The notes under the pieces: model-generated
What the model saw: the letters and a program-made list of their open reading frames with translations, nothing else
The model's database searches: none
What the model was told of the DNA's origin: nothing
Assembly (NCBI RefSeq): GCF_003206495.1
Contig: NZ_NKUF01000002.1
Span: 161,417 to 225,416, forward strand
DNA from: Gluconacetobacter entanii
GTDB lineage: Bacteria > Pseudomonadota > Alphaproteobacteria > Acetobacterales > Acetobacteraceae
DNA: 64,000 nt
Reading direction: 5' to 3'
Shown: positions 1-8,683 of the stretch, in pieces
Position numbering within the stretch: position 1 is the first letter of the stretch
Layout: the number at the start of each line of letters is the position of its first letter
Made by a program: the position numbers and the translations under genes

Positions 1-150
1 CAGTTGCACCTGCATGCGCGCATGCTGGACCTGCCGCATCCGGCGGGCGGGCGACTGGTGGTGTCGGCGGACCTGCCGGCACACATGAAGGACACGTTCC
101 GCCAGCTTGGCTTTGCAACGCCTGCGGCCCCCGCGCCGCAGCGTAAATGA
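1..150 (+). CDS. RluA-family 23S rRNA pseudouridine synthase, C-terminal fragment
   Basis: This is the last 49 codons and TGA stop of a gene that begins left of the window. The translated end reads LHLHARMLDLPHPAGGRLVV, then ADLPAHMKDTFRQLGF. That is the typical C-terminus of RluC/RluA-type pseudouridine synthases, where a 'LHLHA..L.LPHP.GG' strand precedes a 'PLP.HM..TF..LGF' tail. The family converts specific uridines of 23S rRNA to pseudouridine. The catalytic domain lies outside the window, so RluC versus another paralogue cannot be settled. The gap to the next gene is 55 bp on the same strand. Confidence 0.75.
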   Translation, partial: QLHLHARMLDLPHPAGGRLVVSADLPAHMKDTFRQLGFATPAAPAPQRK

Positions 151-205
151 CCGCCCGGCGGTAATTCCACCGCCACGGGCAACGGCACGGGATTGGGACG
201 CGAAC

Positions 206-2683
206 ATGGCGAACAGCGCGACTTTGCGGCGTGGCCTGCTGGCCTGCGCCGCCGCGATCATCGTGGTGGCGGGTGGTGGCGCCTTCGCGGTGCACAGTGT
301 CCTTGACCCGCAGGCCCTGCGGGCGCGCGCCATCGCGGCGATCGAACGCCAGACCGGGCGTGAAGTCACGCTCGGTTCGGTGCAGGTGCATGTCTTTCCC
401 GCCTCCGTTTCCGTGCGCGACATCACCCTTGCGGACATGAAGGGCGGTGACGGGACGCCGATGTTCAGCGCCCGCGCGCTGAATGCGGATGTGGGGGTGA
501 TGGCGCTGCTGCATCATCGCATCGCCCTTGAAAACGTCACGCTGGACCATCCCGTGCTGCACCTGCGCCGCGATGCGGACGGGCAGGCCAACTGGCGCAT
601 GATCCCCAATGGCCCGCAGGCCAGCCTGCCTGCCGCCGCGCAGCCTCCCTCCGGCACGCCATGGGTTATCCAGCCCGGCAGCCTGCGCATCAGTGACGCC
701 AGCGTGGGATGGGATGATCGCCTGAGCGGGGTGAAGATGCAACTGGCGCTGGCCCATGTCAGGGTCGATGGCCTTGCGGGCGCGCAGCCTTCATTTGACG
801 TTGCGGGCACACGCGATGGCGCGGCCTTTACCCTGTCGGGCCATACCGGGGCGATCTCCCTGACGCAGGGCGGGGGCGGAAGGGACGTGAAATGGCCGGT
901 CCATTTCCAGGTGGCGTTCGCCGATCATGACCGGCCCGCCGGGACCTTCACGCTTGACGGCACCGTGGCCGACCCCGACCGGGCGAAGGGATACGACCTG
1001 AAGGTGGACGGGCAGGTTTCGCAGCTTGCGGACCTTGCGCCATGGTTTGCGGGCCATGACGTGCCTGCCGCGCGTGATGTCACGCTGTCGGCGCGTGTCG
1101 TTGATGGTTCCGCGCCCACGGATACGAAAATCGTCCCGCAGGTGCAGGCGCTGCACCTGCGCACGGGGCCGTTCGATGCGGGGCGGTACCTGTCCGGCCT
1201 GCAGGTCGGCAGCCTGTCGGTCGATGCCGCCGGGCCGAAGGAGACGCTGTCGGTCGCGGGCACCGGCACATGGAGCGGGCAGGACCTGAAGCTCGCCGCG
1301 TAGTTCGGATCGCTGGACCAGGCGGAACATGCCGTGCTGACGCACCTGTCGGACTCGCTGCCGCTGTCGGTGGACCTGTCGGGGGGGGCAGGATCGCTGC
1401 GGGTCGCGGGGATGCTGGGTGGCGCGCGCGCGGTGGTGAACGTGACGGCATCGTCGGGGCATCTTGCGCTGCCCAATGGCGCGGCCCTCGACCATCTGGA
1501 GGCGACGACCCATCTGGTCAGCGACGGCAACGGCGCGCATTTCGCCCTGTCGGAACTTAATGTCCACAGCACCCAGCTTGCGCTGACCGGCACGCTGGAC
1601 CTGACTGTCCATGGCGGGCATGGCGGTGTCCCGCTGCTCAGCGGCGCGGTCGATGCCAGTTGGCTTGACGCCGACGCCCTGCGTGGTCCCGCCACCCCGG
1701 CAAAGGCGGCCCCCGTCCCCACGGCGCAGAAGCCGGGGACGGAGCGCATCGCGTTTGAACGGCTGCGCGATATCGACATGGATGTGCGCGTCAGCGTGGC
1801 GCAGATGGAACTGGCCAGTGATGTCTACCGCCAGGCGCTGATGCATGTCGCCCTGCGTGAGGGGCGGCTGGGCATCGACCCGCTGCAGGCCACGGGCACG
1901 GGACGCAGGATTTCGGGGCGCCTGTCGGTTGATGCGTCGGGTGACGTGCCGGTCGTGTCCGGCACCATCGCCACGCTGGTACTGCCCGCGACATGGATCG
2001 AACAGCATGCAGGCATGCCCGTGGCGGTGCAGGGGGCGTTCCAGTTGGTGGGTGAGGCCTCCGCCCGGGGGAACACGGCCGCCGAACTGCGCGCCAGCAT
2101 GGACTGGCACATGGGGGCGTCGCTGGTCAACGGCACGATCGACGGTGCGGCGCTCGGCTCTCTGGTGGGGCAGGCGGCGCGGGGTGTGACGGGATCGGGG
2201 GCGATCCCGCTGCGCTGCTTCGGGCTGCACATGACCATGGCGAAGGGGCAGGCCAATGTCGATACGCTCGGCCTGCAGACCCCCGTGCTCAGCATGACGG
2301 GGCAGGGCAGCGTGGGACTTGCTTCCTATGCGCTGGACATGCGTCTGGTACCGCTGGTGATGATCGGCGGGACGGGGGCGTCGGTGCCGGTGCGCGTGGG
2401 TGGCACGCTGTCGGCGCCACGCCCGCGCATGGATGCCGGGGCGGACGGGCGTTATGCCATCGGCCTGCTGCTGGGCGGTACGTCGGGGAAGGGCACCACC
2501 GTGCCGGACCTGTGCCCCGCCACGCTGAAGGCCGCGCGTGAAGGGCAGGCAGGCCCCGAACCCACGGGTGCCGCGCCACAGCCCACCGGCAATGTGGGCA
2601 GCCTGGTGCGTGACAACCCCAAGGCCGCGCAGAAGATCGACAGGGCGAAAAGCCTGCTCAAGGGACTGGGACTGATACATTGA
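206..2683 (+). pseudogene. AsmA-family protein interrupted by an in-frame TAG stop
   Basis: From ATG 206 the frame runs 365 codons to a TAG at 1301-1303. It continues in the same frame, without further stops, to TGA 2681-2683 (826 codons overall including both stops). The first part has an N-terminal membrane anchor (about residues 8-30, LLACAAAIIVVAGGGAF) followed by the AsmA-type start 'RARAIAAIERQTGREVTLG'. The second part has the AsmA C-terminal beta-helical pattern ending in 'KSLLKGLGL'. AsmA-like proteins are anchored in the inner membrane and span the periplasm to the outer membrane, with a proposed role in lipid transport. An upstream start at 107 is less likely because residues before 206 do not resemble the family. 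As written the product would be truncated. Either the gene is broken or the base is a sequencing error. Confidence 0.8.
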
Positions 2684-3441
2684 CGGATACGACGCAACGC
2701 ACATCGCCAACCCCGGATGGAAAACCGGCGCGCAGGCGTTTCTGGGACAGCGCAGCCGTGGTGGCGGAGGAGGCGGGATATACCGTGAACCTCGACGGCA
2801 GGCCGGTGCGGCTGCCGGGGCGTGCGCTGCTGCTGGTGCGCAGCCACGCGCTGGCGCAGGCGCTGGCGGCGGAATGGGCGCAGGCCGGCGGCGGGAAGGG
2901 CGGCCTCTTTGCGCCGGAGGACCTGCCCCTGACGCGGATCGCGGGCACGATGATCGAACGTATCGCCCCCGACCGGGAGGCCACGGTTGCGGCCCTTCTG
3001 CACTACGCCAATGGCGAACTGCTGTGCTATCGCGCGACGCATCCTGCGACATTGTGCGAACGTCAGGCGGCGCAGTGGACGCCGTGGCTGGACTGGCTGC
3101 GGGAACGGTACGGTATTGCGCTGCATACGACCGAAGGGGTCATGCCCATCACCCAGACGCCGCAGGCGCTGGAGGCGCTGGGCACGATCCTGCGTGGCTA
3201 TGACGACGCGACGCTTGCCGCACTTGGCGTCATGGTGCCGGCGATGAAGAGCCTCGTGCTCGGGATCGCGGTGGTGACGGGGGCGTGCGATGCGGCGCGT
3301 GCGGCACAGGTCGCGACACTTGATGAACGCACGCAGATGGAGATCTGGGGCCGTGATGCGCAGCAGGAGGCGATGCTGGCGGTCACGGCGCGCGAGGTGG
3401 CCGAAGCGGCTTCGTTCCTCGAACTCGCCCGCAGGGGGTAA
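2680..3441 (+). CDS. ATP12-family F1F0 ATP synthase assembly chaperone
   Basis: 253 aa. The N-terminal 'RRFWDSAAVVAEEAGYTVNL' and the central 'PLTRIAGTMIERI' and 'LLHYANGELLCYRA' blocks are hallmarks of the ATP12 family, found in alphaproteobacteria and mitochondria. ATP12 binds the alpha subunit of F1 and helps assemble the alpha/beta hexamer. The start is a TTG at 2680 that overlaps the TGA stop of the upstream AsmA frame, which suggests translational coupling to that gene. If so, the upstream nonsense codon could lower its expression. It ends 82 bp before convergent ispDF. Confidence 0.85.
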   Translation: MTDTTQRTSPTPDGKPARRRFWDSAAVVAEEAGYTVNLDGRPVRLPGRALLLVRSHALAQALAAEWAQAGGGKGGLFAPEDLPLTRIAGTMIERIAPDREATVAALLHYANGELLCYRATHPATLCERQAAQWTPWLDWLRERYGIALHTTEGVMPITQTPQALEALGTILRGYDDATLAALGVMVPAMKSLVLGIAVVTGACDAARAAQVATLDERTQMEIWGRDAQQEAMLAVTAREVAEAASFLELARRG

Positions 3442-3463
3442 CGCACAAAAGCTTCAAAAAAGA

Positions 3464-3492
3464 ATGCCGCCTTTGTGGATTAAAGGCGGCAT
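3464..3492. terminator. Hairpin between convergent ATP12 gene and ispDF
   Basis: Perfect 11-bp inverted repeat, ATGCCGCCTTT and AAAGGCGGCAT, with a 7-nt loop. It lies between two convergent genes and can act in either direction. There is no long T-run, so intrinsic termination is likely but not certain. The stem shares the GCCGCCTTT/AAAGGCGGC core and a nearby AAAGCTTC with the ~80-bp repeat family described elsewhere, so it may be a decayed copy. Confidence 0.55.
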
Positions 3493-3523
3493 CCGAAGAC
3501 TCCTTATTGGTTTGTCAGCAGGT

Positions 3524-4717
3524 TCACGGCACCAGCACGCTGACGGCGGCGGTGCAGGCGATGCCTTCCTCCCGCCCGGTGAAGCCGAGGCGTTCGGACG
3601 TTGTCGCCTTGACCGAAATCCGGTCCACCACGACCTGCAGCAGGTCGGCAAGGCGTTCGCGCATCGCCTGCGCATGCGGGCCGATCTTGGGCCGTTCGCA
3701 GATCAGCGTCAGGTCGGCATTGATCAGCATGCCGCCACGCGCGCGGATGCGTTCGCCCGCATGGACCAGGAAGCGCGCGCTGTCGGCGTCCTTCCATTCA
3801 TTCTGGCTCGGCGGGAAGTGGCGGCCGATATCGCCTTCGGCCAGCGCGCCATAGATCGCATCGCATAGCGCATGGATGCCGACATCCGCGTCCGAATGTC
3901 CCGCAAGGCCGCGCGTGTGCGGCACGGTGATGCCACACAGGATCAGGGGGCGCCCTTCGGCGAAGGCATGCACGTCATACCCAAGCCCCGTGCGCGGCAG
4001 CAGGGTCGGGCCGATCAGGCGTTCGAGGCGCACCAGATCCTCCTTGTAGGTCAGTTTGATATTGTCTTCGGATCCCGCGACCATGGCGACATGGTGGCCC
4101 GCGGTTTCCAGCAGTGCGGCATCATCGGTCGCATCCGACGCCGCCGCCCCGCGATGCAGGTCGCGCAGCAGGCCAAAGCGGAAGCCCTGCGGCGTCTGCG
4201 CGCGGTACAGGTCGGTGCGCGGCACGGTGTCGGTAATCACGCCGTCGCGCACGCGCTTGATCGTGTCGGCGACCGGCACGCCGGGAATGGCGCCGCCGTG
4301 GGCCGAAAGCGCGTCGATGACCGCGCGCGTGACCTCCGCCGGGACATAGGGGCGTGCGCCGTCGTGGATCAGCACGAGGTCGGGCTTCTCCCCTTCGGGC
4401 AGGCGGTCGAGCGCCTCGAGTCCGGCGCGCACGCTGTCCTGCCGGGTTTCCCCGCCGGGGACGCACGGCGCGATGGTGCATCCGCTCGGGGCGCGCAGAC
4501 CCGACAGCGCCTCGTCAAGCGACGCGCGCTCTCCCACGGGCTGGAGGATCTGGACATGCGGGATCAGGGCATCCGCGGCATGGCGGATGACGGGCCTGCC
4601 GCCGAGCGTCAGATACTGCTTGGCGACGGGGGACGCGGTCTGGGCGCTGAAACGGCGGCCCTGGCCTGCGGCAAGGAGGATGGCTGCAACACGCATGGTC
4701 GGCAGGAATGCGGCCAT
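3524..4717 (-). CDS. ispDF: Bifunctional IspD/IspF isoprenoid enzyme
   Basis: 397 aa fusion of two steps of the MEP isoprenoid pathway. The IspD part (about residues 1-230; cytidylyl transfer to 2-C-methyl-D-erythritol 4-phosphate) shows the nucleotide-binding loop [10 protein letters not shown], then HDGARPYV and KLTYKEDL. The IspF part (about 243-397; cyclic diphosphate formation) shows the metal ligands in GYDVHAF and the motif [11 protein letters not shown]. The fusion is common in alphaproteobacteria. The start is uncertain: ATG at 4717 gives the longest frame, but ATG at 4696 ([11 protein letters not shown]) fits IspD N-termini better, and neither has a clear ribosome site. It is divergent from the dusB-ntr run. 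Confidence 0.92.
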   Translation of the reverse strand: MAAFLPTMRVAAILLAAGQGRRFSAQTASPVAKQYLTLGGRPVIRHAADALIPHVQILQPVGERASLDEALSGLRAPSGCTIAPCVPGGETRQDSVRAGLEALDRLPEGEKPDLVLIHDGARPYVPAEVTRAVIDALSAHGGAIPGVPVADTIKRVRDGVITDTVPRTDLYRAQTPQGFRFGLLRDLHRGAAASDATDDAALLETAGHHVAMVAGSEDNIKLTYKEDLVRLERLIGPTLLPRTGLGYDVHAFAEGRPLILCGITVPHTRGLAGHSDADVGIHALCDAIYGALAEGDIGRHFPPSQNEWKDADSARFLVHAGERIRARGGMLINADLTLICERPKIGPHAQAMRERLADLLQVVVDRISVKATTSERLGFTGREEGIACTAAVSVLVP

Positions 4718-4777
4718 GTCGCGCCGACGTCAAGCATCATGGCGGCCAATTTCGTTCCCCCTGTGCATTATCATCAA

Positions 4778-4806
4778 TTGCGTGACGGAAACGGAAAAGG
4801 TATTCT
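4778..4806 (+). promoter_or_regulatory. Putative sigma-70 promoter for dusB-ntrBC-ntrYX
   Basis: TTGCGT at 4778-4783 and TATTCT at 4801-4806 are separated by exactly 17 bp in the divergent gap between ispDF and dusB, about 125 bp before the dusB ATG. Spacing and hexamers fit a housekeeping promoter. There is no experimental support. Confidence 0.45.
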
Positions 4807-4931
4807 GCCTAAATCATAAGCATTGTGGTGTCTGGACGGCAGGGCGTGTCCCGGCCGGTGACGGCTGGCGTGGCGCCTGGCATGCAACATGGCGTGCGGG
4901 TGGGCAGGCCGCCGGGGAAAGCGGATTTTTG

Positions 4932-6002
4932 ATGTCATCTGAACTGTTGTCGCCGATTGATCTGGGAAACGGCATTGTCATTGACGTGCCGGTGATCCTT
5001 GCCCCCATGTCCGGCGTGACCGACCTGCCGTTCCGGCGCCTGGCGCGGCGGCTGGGCGCGGGACTGGTCGTGTCGGAAATGATCGCGTCATGGGCGATGG
5101 TGCGCGAAAACAGCAACACCCTGCGCATGGCGGAGGTTGCGGGCGATGGCCTCAACGCCGTGCAGTTGGCCGGGTGCGATCCCGACGCGATGGCGCAGGC
5201 CGCGCGGATCGCGGTGGACCGTGGCGCGAACCTGATCGACATCAATTTCGGCTGCCCGGTCAAGAAGGTGGCCGTGGGGCAGCAGGCAGGTTCGGCCCTG
5301 ATGCGTGACGAGGCACTGGCCGCGCGCCTGCTGGCCACCGTCGTGCGTGCGGTGGACGTGCCCGTCACGCTCAAGATGCGCATGGGCTGGGACCATGACA
5401 GCCTCAATGCGCCAACCCTTGCGCGCATCGCGCAGGAGGCGGGGATCCGCATGGTGACCGTCCATGGCCGCACCCGCCAGCAGTTCTATAACGGCACGGC
5501 GGACTGGCGCTTCGTGCGCCGGGTGAAGGAGGCGATCGACCTGCCGGTGATCGTCAATGGCGACATCCTGACGGTGGGTGACGCGCGCGAGGCACTGGCG
5601 CAGTCGGGCGCGGACGGGGTGATGATCGGGCGTGGCTGCTATGGCCGACCGTGGTTCCCCGCGCAGGTGGGTGCGGCGCTGACGCGCGGCGTGATCGTGG
5701 ATGAACCCGACCTGCCGACGGAAAAGGACATCGTCCTCGAACACTACAACATGATGGTGGAGCATTTCGGCGCGCATCCCGGCCTGCGCCTGGCGCGCAA
5801 GCATGTGTCATGGTACTCCGCCGGCCTGCCGGATTCGGCGGGGTTCCGTGCCGCGATCAACCGCGTGGACACGGTGGAGACCGCGCTGGCGATGATCGGG
5901 GAGTTCTATGACCGCCAGATCGCGGCCGGGCATGCGCGCGGGCCGCGCCCGTCAACCACCAACACGGACTCCGGCGCCGGGCCGAGCGCACGCGCGGCAT
6001 GA
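4932..6002 (+). CDS. dusB: tRNA-dihydrouridine synthase B
   Basis: 356 aa from ATG 4932 (MSSELLSP); upstream codons in the same frame do not look like protein. Features of the Dus flavoenzyme TIM barrel are clear: [16 protein letters not shown] at the N-terminus, NFGCPVKKV with the catalytic cysteine near residue 108, [10 protein letters not shown], and [13 protein letters not shown] near the FMN phosphate site. It reduces uridines in the tRNA D-loop. It heads the ntr gene run, and its TGA overlaps the ntrB ATG by 4 bp, so the two are translationally coupled. The dusB-ntrB linkage is a conserved alphaproteobacterial (and enteric dusB-fis-like) arrangement. Confidence 0.93.
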   Translation: MSSELLSPIDLGNGIVIDVPVILAPMSGVTDLPFRRLARRLGAGLVVSEMIASWAMVRENSNTLRMAEVAGDGLNAVQLAGCDPDAMAQAARIAVDRGANLIDINFGCPVKKVAVGQQAGSALMRDEALAARLLATVVRAVDVPVTLKMRMGWDHDSLNAPTLARIAQEAGIRMVTVHGRTRQQFYNGTADWRFVRRVKEAIDLPVIVNGDILTVGDAREALAQSGADGVMIGRGCYGRPWFPAQVGAALTRGVIVDEPDLPTEKDIVLEHYNMMVEHFGAHPGLRLARKHVSWYSAGLPDSAGFRAAINRVDTVETALAMIGEFYDRQIAAGHARGPRPSTTNTDSGAGPSARAA

Positions 6003-7129
6003 CGGGGCAGGCTCCCGCCCCCCTCTGTACGCCCGCGACCATCACCGGGCCGGGCCGCATCGTCCTCGACGCCCTGCCGCTGCCGGTCATGGTGGTGGGA
6101 CGCGACATGGCGATCCATTACGTCAATGCCAGTGCCGAACCCTTCCTTGGCATGTCGCGCACCCATCTGGTGCAGATGCGCCTGACGGACATTATCCCCG
6201 CCGACCATCCTGTCTTCCTGCTGATCGAGCAGGTGCGCGACCATGGCCAGACCGTGGTGGAGCATGAAGTCACACTCGAGGGGCCGCGCCTTCACCGCGA
6301 GGGCGTGACCGTCCACGGCGCGCCGATGATGGAGGAGCCGGGTTCGGTCGTCCTCACGTTCCATGATTCGTCGGCCGCGCGCGTGCTTGACCGGCAACTG
6401 ACCTTCCGTTCCGCCGCCCGCAGCGTGGCGGGCATGGCCGCGATCCTGGCGCATGAGGTCAAGAACCCGCTGTCGGGCATCCGGGGTGCTGCGCAGTTGC
6501 TGGAAAGTTCGGTGGGGGAGGCGGACCGTGAACTCGCGGTCCTGATCCAGGACGAGGTCAACCGCATCCGCGACCTCGTGGACCGGATGGACATGTTCAG
6601 CGACAAGCCGATCGAGCGCCGTCCCGTCAACATCCACCGTGTCCTTGAACATGTCCGCCGCCTTGCGCAGCAGGGATTTGCCGCCGACATCCGCTTCGAG
6701 GAGGTCTATGACCCCTCGCTCCCGCCGGTATGGGGCAACCGCGACCAACTGGTGCAGGTGCTGCTCAACCTTGTAAAGAACGCGGCCGAAGCCCTGCATG
6801 GCCCCGACGCGACGCCTGATGCGCAGATCACGCTGAGCACAAGCTACCGCCCCGGCATCTGGGTCTCCACCGTGGGGGGCAAGCGCCGGGTGCAGTTGCC
6901 GCTGCTGGTGTCGGTGCGTGACAACGGGCCGGGCATTCCCGAAAACATCCGGCCCCACCTGTTCGAACCCTTCCTGACCACCAAGGCGAGTGGCAGCGGG
7001 CTTGGACTGGCGCTCGCGGGTAAGATCGTGGGCGATCATGGTGGCGTCATCGAGGTCGAAAGCCGCCCGGGCCAGACCGATGTCCTGCTGCACCTGCCGG
7101 TGGTGGCCGAAGACCGCGACATGCCGTAA
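5999..7129 (+). CDS. ntrB: Nitrogen-regulation sensor histidine kinase NtrB
   Basis: 376 aa, no membrane segment, as expected for cytosolic NtrB. There is a PAS domain at about residues 20-130 and a dimerisation/phosphoacceptor helix [12 protein letters not shown] with His near residue 152. The ATP-binding domain has an N box ([16 protein letters not shown]), a G1 box (VRDNGPGIP) and a G2 box ([18 protein letters not shown]). In the family it is controlled by PII proteins and phosphorylates or dephosphorylates NtrC according to nitrogen status. Its ATG overlaps the dusB stop. ntrC follows 99 bp later. Confidence 0.93.
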   Translation: MTGQAPAPLCTPATITGPGRIVLDALPLPVMVVGRDMAIHYVNASAEPFLGMSRTHLVQMRLTDIIPADHPVFLLIEQVRDHGQTVVEHEVTLEGPRLHREGVTVHGAPMMEEPGSVVLTFHDSSAARVLDRQLTFRSAARSVAGMAAILAHEVKNPLSGIRGAAQLLESSVGEADRELAVLIQDEVNRIRDLVDRMDMFSDKPIERRPVNIHRVLEHVRRLAQQGFAADIRFEEVYDPSLPPVWGNRDQLVQVLLNLVKNAAEALHGPDATPDAQITLSTSYRPGIWVSTVGGKRRVQLPLLVSVRDNGPGIPENIRPHLFEPFLTTKASGSGLGLALAGKIVGDHGGVIEVESRPGQTDVLLHLPVVAEDRDMP

Positions 7130-7228
7130 GGGGCCATGCCGTTGCCCCCGATCCGTTACGAACATCCGCCCGTGCCCCTCTCCCTCACGCGCCCGGGTCA
7201 TGAAAAGCTGAAAGACTGTAAAGCCCCC

Positions 7229-8680
7229 ATGTCGCTGCCGACCATCCTTGTTGCCGATGATGACCGTTCCATCCGCACCGTGCTCAGCCAGGCGCTTGGG
7301 CGCGCGGGATACCAGGTGCGCGCCACGGCGCATGCCGCCACCCTGTGGCAGTGGGTGGAGGAAGGCGAAGGCGACCTGGTCATCACCGATGTCGTGATGC
7401 CGGACATCAACGGGCTGGACCTGATCCCGCGCATCCGCCGGGTGCGGCCCGACCTGCGTGTCGTGGTCATGAGCGCGCAGTCCACGCTGACGACGGCCGT
7501 GCAGGCGACGCAGCGCGTGGCGTTCGAATACCTGCCCAAGCCGTTCGACCTGAAGGAAGTCCTTGCCGTGGTGGCGCGCGCGCTGGCGACGCCCGCCACC
7601 GTCGTGCCCGCGCCCGCCGTGGCCCAGCCCGAGGAGCAGATGCCCCTGATCGGGCGTTCGGTCGTGATGCAGGACATCTACCGCATCATCGCGCGGCTGA
7701 CGACGTCGGACCTGACGGTCATGATCTCGGGCGAGAGCGGCACGGGCAAGGAACTCGTCGCGCGCGCGCTGCATGAATATGGCCGCCGCCGCGCCGGGCC
7801 GTTCGTCGCGATCAACATGGCCGCCGTCCCGCGCGACATGATCGAAAGCGAACTGTTCGGCCATGAACGCGGCGCGTTCGCGGGGGCGACCAGCCGTGTC
7901 GCCGGCCGGTTCGAGCAGGCGGCGGGCGGGACGCTGTTCCTTGACGAGATCGGGGACATGCCGCCCGAGGCGCAGACGCGGCTTTTGCGCGTGCTGCAGG
8001 ATGGGGAGTTCACGACCGTGGGCGGCGTGCAGCCGGTGCAGGCGAACGTGCGCATCATCGCCGCCACCCATCGCGACCTGCGCCAGGCGATCCGCGCCGG
8101 CACGTTCCGCGAGGACCTGTACTACCGCCTCAATGTCGTGCCGATGCGCCTGCCGCCGCTGCGCGAACGGGTGGAGGACATTCCCCTGCTGGCGCGGCAT
8201 TTCCTCAATGCCTGCCATGAGGACGGCACGCCCGCCAAGATACTGGAGGACGCGGCGATCGCGCCGCTGCAGGCCTATCGCTGGCCGGGGAACGTGCGTG
8301 AGCTTGAAAACCTGATGCGCAGGCTCAACGCACTGTATCCGCAGGAGACGCTGGGCGCGGACCTGATCGAACATGAACTGGCGGAGGCGCAGGCCATGTC
8401 CACCCCGGCGGCGGAAGGGGCCGTGCGCGATAACGAAACGCTGTCGGACGCGGTGGGACGGCATATCCGCCATTTCCTGGAAACGGGGCAGGACGGGATG
8501 CCGCTGCACGACATTTACGACAAGGTGATCGCGGAGGTCGAACGCCCGCTCATCAGCATGACGCTGTCGGCCACGCGCGGCAACCAGATCAAGGCGGCGG
8601 CGATGCTGGGCCTGAACCGCAACACGCTACGCAAGAAGATACGCGACCTCGACATTCCCGTCGTGCGCGGTGGTGGCTGA
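7229..8680 (+). CDS. ntrC: Nitrogen-regulation response regulator NtrC with GAFAGA loop
   Basis: 483 aa from ATG 7229 ([12 protein letters not shown]). An ATG at 7136 would add 31 residues unlike the family. The receiver domain carries the phosphoacceptor Asp near residue 54 ([10 protein letters not shown]). The AAA+ domain has Walker A GESGTGKE (about 168) and Walker [12 protein letters not shown]. The C-terminal Fis-type helix-turn-helix reads [22 protein letters not shown]. The sigma-54 contact loop, normally GAFTGA, reads GAFAGA at about residues 215-220. The invariant threonine is thus alanine, which raises the question whether this NtrC works with sigma-54. Paired with ntrB just upstream and followed by ntrYX. 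Confidence 0.92.
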   Translation: MSLPTILVADDDRSIRTVLSQALGRAGYQVRATAHAATLWQWVEEGEGDLVITDVVMPDINGLDLIPRIRRVRPDLRVVVMSAQSTLTTAVQATQRVAFEYLPKPFDLKEVLAVVARALATPATVVPAPAVAQPEEQMPLIGRSVVMQDIYRIIARLTTSDLTVMISGESGTGKELVARALHEYGRRRAGPFVAINMAAVPRDMIESELFGHERGAFAGATSRVAGRFEQAAGGTLFLDEIGDMPPEAQTRLLRVLQDGEFTTVGGVQPVQANVRIIAATHRDLRQAIRAGTFREDLYYRLNVVPMRLPPLRERVEDIPLLARHFLNACHEDGTPAKILEDAAIAPLQAYRWPGNVRELENLMRRLNALYPQETLGADLIEHELAEAQAMSTPAAEGAVRDNETLSDAVGRHIRHFLETGQDGMPLHDIYDKVIAEVERPLISMTLSATRGNQIKAAAMLGLNRNTLRKKIRDLDIPVVRGGG

Positions 8681-8683
8681 TCC

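Noticed and set aside
1295..1310. Recoded (suppressed) TAG in the AsmA-like gene
   Set aside because: TAG suppression or pyrrolysine use is not known in acetic acid bacteria and no special context is visible.
5906..8509. Very long open frame on the minus strand opposite ntrB and ntrC
   Set aside because: It mirrors third-position GC of the real genes. The predicted protein is rich in His, Arg and Gln without domains. Similar antisense frames at 791-3052, 25032-27293, 34252-36132, 37144-39327 and opposite the helicase gene were rejected for the same reason.
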